From contig CM049410.1 in assembly GCA_026929865.2 (NCBI GenBank), positions 19,120,001-19,184,000 on the forward strand: a stretch of 64,000 nt of DNA, in the 5' to 3' direction. How positions within the stretch are numbered: position 1 is the first letter of the stretch; the number at the start of each line of letters is the position of its first letter. Below are positions 42,496 through 52,713 of the stretch, piece by piece. The notes below the pieces were generated by a model. That model did no database searches, was not told the origin of the DNA, and saw nothing but the letters and a program-made list of their open reading frames with translations. The translations under genes were made by a program, and so were the position numbers. This DNA is from Hyperoplus lanceolatus. Lineage: Eukaryota > Chordata > Actinopteri > Uranoscopiformes > Ammodytidae.

Positions 42496-42995
42496 TTAAA
42501 GGGACGGTTGAGTATTCTTTAAGTCGGGTTATATGAGGTATGTATTAGTCTGTTACATTATGGAGACGGCCATCAGGGCAGTAACTTTAAAAAGTTTAGG
42601 AGAGACGTCAGCATTGTACTGTTGCAGAAAAAGGGCCAGCAGAAAAATATTTTTTCCCCCACATACTGTATATAATTACCTAAACAATAAATGTCTGGTC
42701 TATTTAACACTCCATAAAGGATTAAGACATGGTAGTTCTGAGTCTTACAGTTGACATGCTTTTCTCCAGTGCCATTTGGTGCAGTAATACATGGTCCAAC
42801 TAGGCTTAAAAAAACTGCAAAAATATACGTCTGTCTGGCGGCAAACTAAAGCAGTGAGAAAATCCTACATTAAGTGTACTTCCCCTGAACATCTTTCAGT
42901 GTCTGCTCTGATCGCCATCTCCATAAGGTAACTGTCTAACCATGCATAAATACGTCATACAACCCCACCTGAAAAATACTGGACTATCCCTTTAA
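42496..42995. mobile_element. TTAA-bounded MITE, second family
   Basis: The left end reads TTAAAGGGACGGTTGAGTAT. The right end, reverse-complemented, reads TTAAAGGGATAGTCCAGTAT. TTAA occurs at both edges and the terminal inverted repeats match over most of 20 bp. The element is 500 bp with no transposase. It differs in end sequence from the AAAGGTG family at 869, 13347 and 43731. Confidence 0.8.
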
Positions 42996-43730
42996 GCCAC
43001 AGTATTACACCTCTTAGCCTGTATACAGAGCCCCCTGGTAATAGCTAAAGGGCATGATGTAAGCCATATTCAGAGCCATAAAGAGGTATCTGACTGGTCA
43101 GTGTCCAAACTCTGCACCCCATCAAACCAGCATGCACCTGCCTCATGGAGTTCCAGACTGCACAGTTGGTGCAAGTTGCCCTTTCGGCGTCGACAGTGCC
43201 TATTATAGACTGCTTGTAGTGGTATATAAAGAGGTGGAGAAACCGTGACCTTCATCCAGTGATCTTCATAAAGCAATAGCCTCTCATTTAAAGAGATTAC
43301 GATGAACTAAATGCTTATGAATGAGTTGTTATGAGTCTAATTTCTCCTCTGATGATTTTAAATGACCTGTAACAGCAAACGATAACATCAGTGAAAATAA
43401 TGCAATTTTCAAAATAAGTTATTGTTACTACCTTGGCTCGGGTACGAATTCCCTTCCAACTCAGACAAAGTGATTTACAGGAGGCAGACCGTAAAAGCCT
43501 GAATCCTTAACGGTACTATATAAAAGGTTTACTTTGCTTGACTATCAGTATAATCTTATAGTCACATGTAAAAAGGCCAACATAACTCGCTTCCAAAACA
43601 AATGCACGCAATGCCGGCACATGCTAGCAAAGATTCATATGACAGGACGCTCTAGTTTCTTAAAAACATTACCGCTTTTGTCCCAAGGAGGCACTAGAAT
43701 CAACAAACTGAAAAATTACTCATAGGTACT
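42996..43730. other. Anonymous sequence between two TTAA elements
   Basis: About 735 bp with nothing recognised. Confidence 0.4.
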
Positions 43731-44105
43731 TTAAAGGAGCTGTAAGCGGAATGGTTCTTTTAGCTAACTTCCTGTCAGTTACTGCAGTTAGCAGTCCCCT
43801 CGCTCGTCCCTACGTCACCACATTAATGCACTGCGGTCTTCGAGCAGCAAGTTATCTAGCATCATCTCAGATCCATAAGTGTGATAAAACATGATAAAAA
43901 CCATCAAAACAGACATTGGGAAGGATTTTTACCTGCTCCGCCATTGAAGGCGCATAAACATTCATCCATGTGTCGCTCTGGCGTGCACCAGCCGTGAGAC
44001 CATGAGTGAGAGGGGTGTGGACGGGTGTCGGTTTGTAGCGTTCTCTCTTGTGATAGGATAACATTCTGGGATACTACATAAAGTTTAATTGCTTATTACA
44101 TGTAT
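43731..44105 (+). mobile_element. TTAA MITE, copy 3 (right end missing)
   Basis: It starts TTAAAGGAGCTGTAAGCGG and follows the minus strand of the 13347-13833 copy closely, through GATAAAAACCATCAAAACAG, CCTGCTCCGCCATTG and GTCGGTTTGTAGCGTTCTC, to about 44105 (TTATTACATGTA). The distal terminal repeat seen in the other copies is absent, so it is a truncated or rearranged copy. Confidence 0.8.
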
Positions 44106-44189
44106 ACAATACAATATAAATAATAAAGAATCCACCCCCGTTAAAAAATAAGCAATAAACAAAGCCTGGTTTGCTGGTTCCAATAAAAT

Positions 44190-44400
44190 GAACAGTTTGA
44201 CATTTTGGGAAATATTTTTCACATTTGCAGATAGTAAGATGAGAAGATAGATACCATTCCTGTTCATCTAAAATCATGAAGCTATAGTATAACCGGCAGC
44301 CGACTTAGCTTAGCATAAACACTGGAAACAAGGAACACAGCTTGCCTGACTCTGTCCAAAGCTATAAAATACAGCCTACAAATTAACATTTTATATATTT
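44190..44400 (+). mobile_element. Degenerate common fish repeat (GACATTTTGGGAAATA type)
   Basis: The block includes GACATTTTGGGAAATATTTT, AAGATGAGAAGATAGATACC, GACTTAGCTTAGCATAAACA and CTGACTCTGTCCAAAGC. In that order I recall these as the backbone of a repeat very abundant in percomorph fish. Both ends are eroded here and no target duplication can be placed. Its class is not evident from this copy. Confidence 0.55.
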
Positions 44401-45499
44401 TGTAAAAACGACAATTCGCCATCACAAGCACTGAAATGTATTTATTAGCATGGACCAGTCATCTGGAGTCCCCGTTGGTTGCCTGGTAACTGCACCTCAA
44501 CAAGAAATAGTCCAGTACATTATTCACCTCGGGAATGATTCATTATACACTTAGATTTTTGTACGGTTAAAAAAACGAGATATAACTTGTTAATACGTAT
44601 CGCTTAGGAGGTGCTAGTAAGCATTGAGCTAGCTCTATCCCCATGTTGTTGTCTTTGTGCTGCTTCTATGCTAAGTTGTAGCCTACTTTTGGCTGTAGCT
44701 TTATAATCATTAGACCTGTACACAATCTTTTAATCTGAACTATAGAAAACAAAGTGAAAAAGCACATGTTTCCTAAATGTTAAACTATTTATTTAAGCTG
44801 CCATATAACGATATATTGATTAATTACAAAGGGTTTATAAATATGAATCAAAATAGGGGAAGGAAAATGGTTTGTTATGTTTTAATTAATTTTCTCAAGA
44901 CTGCTCCATCTCCTGGCCTCTGTATATGTTTGTTTATTCTTTCTCCCTCCTGGTGAATACATTGTAAATAGGTCTGTAGAACTGGACAGTAGAATCCATA
45001 AATCTTGACAGCCGCAATAGCCTCTCAAACTCCCACTCCCTCTGTTTTCAACAACCTGTCAATGCATCAACTAGGTTTCCACAGCAACTGTGCTAGCAAG
45101 CATTGTCAATCCAACCTGAACTTTAAAACACGTCTTTAAATGGAGCCATACAAGGACCACGGTGAGTGGAATCAGAAAGGAGCATAAAAAATAAAGAAAA
45201 AGAGAGCAGTTGAAGAAATAAGTGCAGCCAAACTGACAAAGAGACTGATGAGAGAAATGATTGAAAAGTCAACAATAATTCTTCTGGATTGTCACACACA
45301 TTTCCACATCATCCCGACAAAGTAGCCTGTAACTCTAAAAAAGGCTGTAAACCTGTGTACCAGACTTTAGGAGCCTATATAAACCGCGTGGGTAGACAAT
45401 TTTTTCTGATATAAACGTCTTAAAAACAAAAATCCACTCTGAGATCATGACCTGCTCTGTTTTCCTTTTATATATTTATATGTAGGCCTACGTATATAT
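44401..45499. other. Anonymous sequence without recognisable gene
   Basis: No gene or repeat terminus recognised over about 1.1 kb. Confidence 0.4.
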
Positions 45500-45858
45500 T
45501 GTAGCGACCCAACAGAACTATGGGGGGGATTGATAGGGAGTTTGTGGGGGGAAGGAGTTGCCCTAGTTCAGCCAGATAGGCAAGTTTGGGATATGGGGGC
45601 AGGGACAGCGTGAGAAGTGGGAAGTTGAGCCAAGAAGGCATCAGTTCGGGGAATAAGCCTGTGAAGAAGACACGCCGCTACAACCCACAGTTAGCTAGCA
45701 AGCCAGTGTTCGGCTATCGCCTTTCATTGTTTTGGGCACTCCAACCCCGGGGGTTAGCCCGTACTAAAGGACAATAAAGCCCGGTTAAACGGTTAAATGG
45801 CAGCCACCCTGTCCTCGTCATTCCGCTAGCTAGCCCCATGCGGTGTCAGGCCGCAAAC
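45500..45858 (+). mobile_element. Candidate gypsy-like solo LTR
   Basis: The block begins TGTAGCGACCC and ends GGCCGCAAAC, which looks like a mutated inverse (GGxCGCTACA) of its start, as in LTRs with TG...CA ends. A polyadenylation signal AATAAA sits at about 45773 in the right part, as expected of an R region. No primer-binding site, polypurine tract or pol sequence is adjacent, so it would be a solo LTR. The 5-bp target duplication is not clear. Confidence 0.45.
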
Positions 45859-47052
45859 GTTTCAATTTTTTTTTTTACACATTCCATCCTGTATCGTCTG
45901 AATGAAGCCATTTCTCAATAGCCTTATGTCATGGTTTTATATAAAGTGCCACTTCAATATGACTTGTATGTTACCTGGCTGCTTCGTAGAAATTACACTG
46001 AGCTTCCTTTAAAATAAGTCATGCAATTAATTTTTCCCTGTATAAAAGAAATTAGCTAATTATATTGTAGGCTGGCCATTGAGAAAAGGCTGGTAGATAT
46101 GAGAGGGCAGCATGTTGGCCTAGGTAGAGGGATGAAGGGAAAAGGCACATCCAAACAGACAGGTTTCAGTGGAGAAGAACCGCGTAACTGTTTCCTCAGA
46201 CGTTTATTGATTTCCTGGAAGAGCAATTGCTAGATAATCTGCACCGCAGACACCGTCAGTCAGACTGTGGTTGTCTATCTAGGCTCAATCAATTCTCTAG
46301 ACGCTTGCAGTGAGAGAGATTCATATGTGACTGACGGCGACCAAATGAAGAATTGCTGCTAAAGATGGAGAGGGGGAAGTAGTTGCTTTGATATGAGGGA
46401 AGTGCGGCATAATGCAAATTGATAAATGTATTTACATAATGGTAGTTATGACAGAGGGTGTATTAAGTCAATAATGGCAATTTATAATATGTCAAATATT
46501 GATCAGCCAGTGCCAGTTTTCTTTTTCATATCTTGTGTATTTGATGTTCAGAGTTGAATGTTCAATTGATTTTTATTCTTTTGAAGGGAGTATTTTAGCC
46601 AACATTTTTCCTACCATTACATAGATTTTTTGTTTTAAATATCTTAGAAAAATAGCTTACCATAGTGAAAGATGATGGAAAACATACCACCTGATAATTC
46701 TTGGATGATTATATAACAATATATCTAGCAAGTTTTGGTGAGTGGTCATTTCAACAAAAGAGATTCCTGTTTTTGGTAATAGTTGCAGGTAAAATCTTTT
46801 TCTCAACATATTTTCATGAAAAGAACATATATACAGTAACTGTATCTGATTATTTCTGAATCTTTAATAATCACCTTTTCTCAAACACCTTGTTATGAGT
46901 GCAATTGAAGCTATTTGATTAAATCTTTGAAGATTTACCAGAATGTGCACTGACTGGAGAACACTGCAAACCTTTACACACCAAACAGGGTGGTATTGTG
47001 ATCGAATCACCTGATATACTCCAAATCACAGGGATATCAATAGTATTTAATG
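45859..47052. other. Anonymous sequence without recognisable gene
   Basis: AT-rich DNA with no recognised feature. Confidence 0.4.
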
Positions 47053-47215
47053 ACAGTTGGTAGGGCGTCCCCCCCATGGGCCTCGGCCAGCAGCGGACCC
47101 GGGTTCGATTCCAGCCCGCAGTCGTTCTCCGCATGTCACTCGCCTCTCTGCCCCATTTCAACTCTGTCTCTACACTATCAATAAAAGCATAAAAATGCCA
47201 AAAAAATATTTTATT
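47053..47215 (+). mobile_element. tRNA-derived SINE
   Basis: The head has TTGGTAGGGCG (A-box remnant) and GGGTTCGATTCCAGCCC (near-perfect B box). It is followed by TCCGCATGTCACTC, CTCTCTGCCCCATTTC and CACTATCAATAAAAGCATAA, then an A-rich tail. This body is that of a SINE widespread in fish (CTGCATGTCxxxxC, CTCTCTCC, ATCAATAAAAGGC). It is too diverged in the anticodon arm to be a functional tRNA gene. Confidence 0.75.
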
Positions 47216-47626
47216 TATTTTTTATTTTTTTAAAGTAATGCAAGATAGTTGTTTGTGCTAACTGCAGCCATATACTAACAGCCCCCCTAGACATAACTGT
47301 CTTTTCAGATTTATAACTGAACAATTAACCTCCGGTGCTGCTGTTGACTTTCAGAGGAACAAAGCCTCAACGCTCTCACACTACCACTGCACACTCTCAG
47401 ATTTTTATTCCACAGGGATGATAAGGTACAACAACAACTATACATATTTATGAGTAAAAAAAATTACATTCCCACTACTTCTACACAGAGGAGAATGCTG
47501 CTGAGTTGACCAATGTCAGTTAACCAGGAAGCAGACCCTCCTGACATGTACAGCACACGTAAAATATTTCTGTGTGTAACCTTTAAAATCATTTGTGTCC
47601 ATATAGTCTACAGAAGATAAGATAAC

Positions 47627-47890
47627 TTAAAGAGGACCCATTATGCTTTTTCTGTCTTTTCTGACCTATAAAGGATGTTACAATGTCGGATTGAGGTGTT
47701 AAAAACGATGCCAAAAGCGTCAAATAATGAGGTACAAGTATTTGGACGTGAGCCCTGCAGGCTGATTTGGTTACCTCTGAACTGCACTCAACGCACCGTT
47801 TTATGCGTTTTCTTCTAACTCGGGCTCACAGTGACTTAACAATGTGGTAGACATTTCTATATGGTCATGCCCGCTATTCACACAGGAGTG
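47627..47890 (+). mobile_element. TTAA-type repeat with one visible end
   Basis: TTAAAGAGGACCCATTATGC matches the start of fish repeats with TTAAAGGxxCCxTATTATG ends. No matching opposite end was found downstream, so the right limit is approximate and the copy is probably truncated. Confidence 0.45.
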
Positions 47891-49390
47891 TTTTCTCAAC
47901 ATATTCACACAACTTCTCTATTACTTTCTTAAAAACTATTTCTATGGCTGAATAGCCTTGGGGATCGAGAATACTAAATGAGAGGCATGCAGCGTATGGT
48001 GGAATAAAATTGATAAAGACTCGAGTAATAGTTGATGTATTGATATCTCATTTTCACCCATATCGTTACATCTTGGCCTATATTCAAAAGTAATGAAACA
48101 GTCATAGTTCACAAACCTGCAGGCTTGCTTAAATAATTACATGACAGGGACAGACTTATAGGACAGAAGACGACAAAGATAAGTTTAATACATTTGCATT
48201 TTGACCACGTTTCTTCATTATGGTAACATTGTTATGCTATGAAAGAAAGACACACGTGCACACCAGACGAAAAAAGAAGTATTTAGAATATATTATTTTT
48301 TGTATGCACTGCCCTTCTTTCACTCTTCCACCCTCAAGGGAGTCATTCGTAGGAAATGAGGCTGTTCATAATCAGGGTCTATTAGTTGCATCTACCGATA
48401 CAATCAGCCCTCCTTTGACTACACAGAAACATGGAAATCATTTGTTTTTTCTTCCCCCACAGTTCTGTCTGAAGATTACCTGATAAGTGCTCCCAGCTAA
48501 TAAGATTTTAATTTGGCAAATGAGGTGATTTGCACAATTATATGAGGAGAGAAACGTGTGATAGAAATCCTATAGAACATCAACAGTCCCTCACTTACCA
48601 TCTATAACTGCAATTCAAAATGTTTAACAATATTATAATATTTGGGTTGGGATGTCCAGTTTTTCTGATCACATCCAAATCAAATGAAGTGGAAACCTTT
48701 AACTGCCTGCTACAGGTGTGAAATGTTTAAAAAAAAATTCTTAACTCATTGATGACTATGGCAATCTAGGAAGCATGTCCTTAATGCCTGAGGGTTTTCT
48801 GAAAAAATAGTATGAATTGTAAAGTCTACCAAAACCTTAATATCTAAGCCTGTGTAGCACATAGAAACATGAAATAAAATACATTTAAAAGGTAAGGTTA
48901 CCAGGATTTATTTACACATGCTCCCTTAGCACTTACAAACCAACATATTTTTCTAAAAAATCGTCAAAATTAGATGGGGGGGGAAAAAAAGAATAAATAA
49001 TATAAAATATTTAAAGATAATGTGCTAAACAAGGTTATAATCCTGCTTCCTTTTAGCATGGATATTAGTGACTGAGTGTGCAGTGGAGGGATAAAGATAG
49101 ACAGATATAGGAAGGAGAAGATAGCTTTATTTTATTATTTAGTTCAGTTATCACTGGCACCATAAATCCGACTTCCCAGTACAACTGGAATGCAGACTGA
49201 CTCCGGCTGTCAGGAGCCGATCAGCTGGTCCAAACGGCTGTATACCAGATGAAAACGAAACTGAAACTTAACTATCGCCTGGCTGGGCTGAATTTGAGTT
49301 GGAGCAGCAAAATATAGCCTAAATTCATAAATATTGTTAATAAATAGATGCAATGTGTTGTGTGATTTTCGTCAGTAGCCTATAGTAGAC
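47891..49390. other. Anonymous sequence without recognisable gene
   Basis: AT-rich DNA with a short G8 run near 48977. No gene recognised before the TTA target site at 49391. Confidence 0.4.
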
Positions 49391-50996
49391 TTAGGGTGTA
49401 TTCACACATGGAAAGTCCGTTAGTTCACTTGCTTTGGTCCAGACCAAATAGAATTTGGATTTTTTTTTGTTGGTGTGGTCCACTTTCATATTGCCCCTTT
49501 TGCAAGTGAACCAGCAATACGAAGCAAAACCACACGTGATCTGAAGTCATTCATTCATTGGACAGACATTCTGGGGTGGAGAGAAGCAGGAAGAACGAAG
49601 TAAAAACTGCGAAATATATCATTGATATAATATGGTTAAAAATAATAAAAATGCCTACATCTAGCCTATAAATAAAGAAGAAAAACATCAAATTATTATT
49701 GTTTCATATGGTTATAATATGTAGCCCCATGTCAATGCCACGTTATGTGGCTTCTAGCCTACGATGTGAAACATAATTTTTACTGTATTCTTGCTGCTGA
49801 ACGCGCGGCTCGCGTGAAGAATAGGCTCAAACTGAAACACAGCTGATTTAGCTGTGTATCAGCTGGGTGTCAGTTCGGGGCAGTTCAGCACCAAACTGAC
49901 ACGGGGATAGTACTGACGAAGAACAATAAAAACACACACTTCATGCAAAGCGCAGCGTGAATCTGTTGGCACTGTAGGCTACGGGAGACGCTCCTCTCCA
50001 TCTGATCGCTAGTCTCGCAAAGCCTAGTCTCGCAAAGCCAGACCAAACTACAGCACGTAGTATGGTCTGGAAGCACTCTGTTTAGAGCCGTCTATTCGGG
50101 TGGGGAAACCGGGGGAAACTGGACTAGCCTGTTTGTATTTGTTTAAACCAATCACAATCATCTAGGGTGGGGCTAACCCCGGGAAGCAGCAGCGGTGTCC
50201 TGCAAAATAGTGCCGGGGGGGGGACTTATTTTGATGGAACGTCTTCACGTCCAGACGTCAGAGAAATGGCTAAACCCGCAAACGCCACACAAAAACTATT
50301 AAAGACAAAAGGAATATACATAGTGTGTTGCTTTCTAACCAGCATGTCAAGACACCATACACTTTAGCCCCCGAGGAGCTCACGGGATAACTTAACCGGA
50401 GTTAACTAGCCACGTAGTGTTATCTCTGGTAACATTATCATCGGCGGTTGAGAGGACGGCTACGGCGGTCGAGTAGAATTTTTAGCATTCGAGAACTTAT
50501 GTCACCACCTCCTATCGCTGTAGTCAGAGCCGTAGTCCGTCTGTTTACAGGCAGAACAGGGTTTTGACGTTGTGAGCGCTACACCAACTGCAGCAAGTAG
50601 CCGTAAGAGTTGCTAGGTGATAGTGGAAGCCGTTGGAATCTTTCCCCGTCGCTAAAACACCGCTGCTTAGTCCCTCACCAAAGAAAGGGAACGGCGGATC
50701 TTAATCTAGCTTGTTATAAGGTCCGGTGCTCAATTCAAACCCCCACGCTTCATTTTCCAGAGTTTATGAGGGTATTTCTGCCCGGGGGTAGTTGTACAAT
50801 GAAGTTGGACAGCTAGGCTAGGCTAAACTAGGCTGCGTCCCGGACCGCCGCCGCCAATATTATTATCCCGAAGTATAGCCACACTTTATTTCCGTCTACA
50901 GTAATGTGACTTCTCACACCCTGTGTGTGTGTGTGTGAGAGAGCGCAGCACATAAGCACACGGGTTGACTGTGAGCGAATTGTTTCCGAATTTGAG

Positions 50997-52189
50997 CAAG
51001 AGTACCTATTTGCAGACCCATGGGGGAAACCATTGAAAGTGGAGCTCCACCGGAAGCCACGCCCCGAACTCATTTCATTGGTCAGAATTGTAACCTACTC
51101 TGAATTTGTTGTCTTCTTTTTGTTTTACTGCCGGAGTTCACCTAGCGGTGAATAATAATACACAGTTTCCACCGGTTATGATGCTAGTACACAGTAAAAT
51201 ACGTCAGTTTGTTAAGGGTCCCAATGGCCAGGACGGTGGTAAAATGTTAAGGTAGAAGATGAATGAAGCAACGAAGCTTTGTGTAAATCTTCTAAAATCC
51301 GTCTCTTTAATTCACAATTATCACACTAGGTCAATCACATACAAATATAAACTCTTATAAATGAAACACAAAAAGTGCCACCACATTAAAATAAACTGCT
51401 CATTTTAAAAAGCGGGGTGAAAAGCATTAACGTCTGACACATAAGGTGACAGTTTCCATTCTAGATCCTGATTGATTTATTACCAGATCCCCTGTCCTCT
51501 AGTGATCACAGTTTTAATTATTATATCATTTCTATATTCATATTAGGCTATTGAACGATCGATGCTCGTCTGTGACTTTGTGATCACGCAAATGAACGTA
51601 ACAATCGTGTGCAGCCGCAGAATTACATTTCAACCAGACATAAATAGCCTATGTTCATATTAGGCTATTTAACGAGGCTCGTCTGTGACTTTGTGATCAC
51701 GCAAGTGAACAGTAACGATCGCGTGCAGCCGCAGAATGAGATAGGCTACAATACAATAGGTTTATTAATCCGAACACAGTTAGCATTAGCCTGCACTGCT
51801 GCAACAAGGCTCCAACTGACACTACGTAAAGGCTATTTACAGCTTCGTTTAAGAGGAAAAGACAAGCATTTGTTTCCAGGACTTCTAAGATAAAAGTTCA
51901 ACTTTTTGTGTCTTCATTCATCTTCTACCTCAACATCTACTTTTTACCACCGTCCTGGCCATTGGGACCCTTAACAAACTGACGTATTTTACTGTGTACT
52001 AGCATCATAACCGGTGGAAACTGTGTATTATTATTCACCGCTAGGTGAACTCCGGCAGTAAAACAAAAAGAAGACAACAAATTCAGAGTAGGTTACAATT
52101 CTGACCAATGAAATGAGTTCGGGGCGTGGCTTCCGGTGGAGCTCCACTTTCAATGGTTTCCCCCATGGGTCTGCAAATAGGTGCCTCTC
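50997..52189. mobile_element. Innermost nested element, hAT-like fold-back
   Basis: AATTTGAG lies at 50989-50996 and 52190-52197, an 8-bp target duplication typical of hAT. The ends (CAAGAGTACCTATTTGCAG and inverse GAGAGGCACCTATTTGCAG) lead into inverted arms of about 265-270 bp (51004-51268 and 51912-52182) that are nearly identical, with a short indel near 51243. The loop of about 640 bp contains a tandem duplication (51537-51737). No transposase is present. Confidence 0.8.
51537..51737. repeat. Tandem duplication, period about 117 bp
   Basis: TTCATATTAGGCTATT through GTGCAGCCGCAGAAT occurs at 51537-51623 and again at 51654-51737, with small differences (ATCGATG missing, AAATGAACG versus AAGTGAACAG). 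It lies in the loop of the innermost nested element. Confidence 0.85.
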
Positions 52190-52713
52190 AATTTGAGGGG
52201 GATCACAATAGGGGAAAGCCAGCAACCGGAAAAGGAGGGGGCTGCGTCAGGGCTGCGTTGCTTTTCGACGCAAGCGAATAGACGCTGGCGGAAGTGGTCA
52301 TGCCAGACTATCTGATCGCTGATCCGCACGCGTCATTATCAAATGTAATATTTTCGCTCGGGGCTCCCGGTCAAACCACAACTAATCTTCCTAACAATGG
52401 CGACAACAACACTTTCCCATAATGTGAAGCTGATGGCGATTTATTAAAAAAGAAAAGAAAGAAAAGGCGCAGTGCTTCCTGCAATTGGGTCGGATCGAGT
52501 CCGGCCAAATTCACACCACAAACGAACTGCAGCAGAGTGCGTTTCGAAGCGCATCGAGACCACCTCTTCAGCTGGGTCTCGGAGCGTTTGTTTGGTCCGC
52601 CCCTGGGTGCGATTGCTGTATTCACACCTGTCTGAAAGATGCGCACCGAAGGTGGAAGTGCACCTGAGTTCGTTTCAACCGAACTAAACACAGCATGTGT
52701 GAATACACCCTTA

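Larger units (their letters stand above)
50010..52310. mobile_element. Middle nested element with 9-bp target duplication
   Basis: It begins TAGTCTCGCAAAGCC and its inverse end reads TAGTCTGGCATGACC. TCTGATCGC flanks it at 50001-50009 and 52311-52319, a perfect 9-bp duplication. The first 15 bases are tandemly doubled (50010-50024 and 50025-50039). Near 50140-50210 it holds TTTAAACCAATCACAATCAT and CTGCAAAATAGTGCC, familiar from an abundant fish repeat with TAGTCTCGC ends. It has no transposase. The inner element at 50997-52189 accounts for half of its length. Confidence 0.75.
49394..52710. mobile_element. Outer element of a nested stack, PIF/Harbinger-like
   Basis: GGGTGTATTCACACATG at the left is matched exactly by its inverse at the right (17 bp), and TTA flanks both ends (49391-49393 and 52711-52713). 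A 3-bp TTA duplication is what PIF/Harbinger transposases make, hence the inferred class. Without the inner insertion (50001-52310) the element is only about 1 kb and has no transposase or Myb-like gene, so it is non-autonomous. Confidence 0.75.

Noticed and set aside
47053..47125. Possible tRNA gene (GGGTTCGATTCC)
   Set aside because: The anticodon arm is degenerate, and known fish SINE body sequence follows directly.
49394..52710. A single autonomous 3.3 kb transposon
   Set aside because: No transposase frame is present, and internal target duplications show it is a stack of separate insertions.
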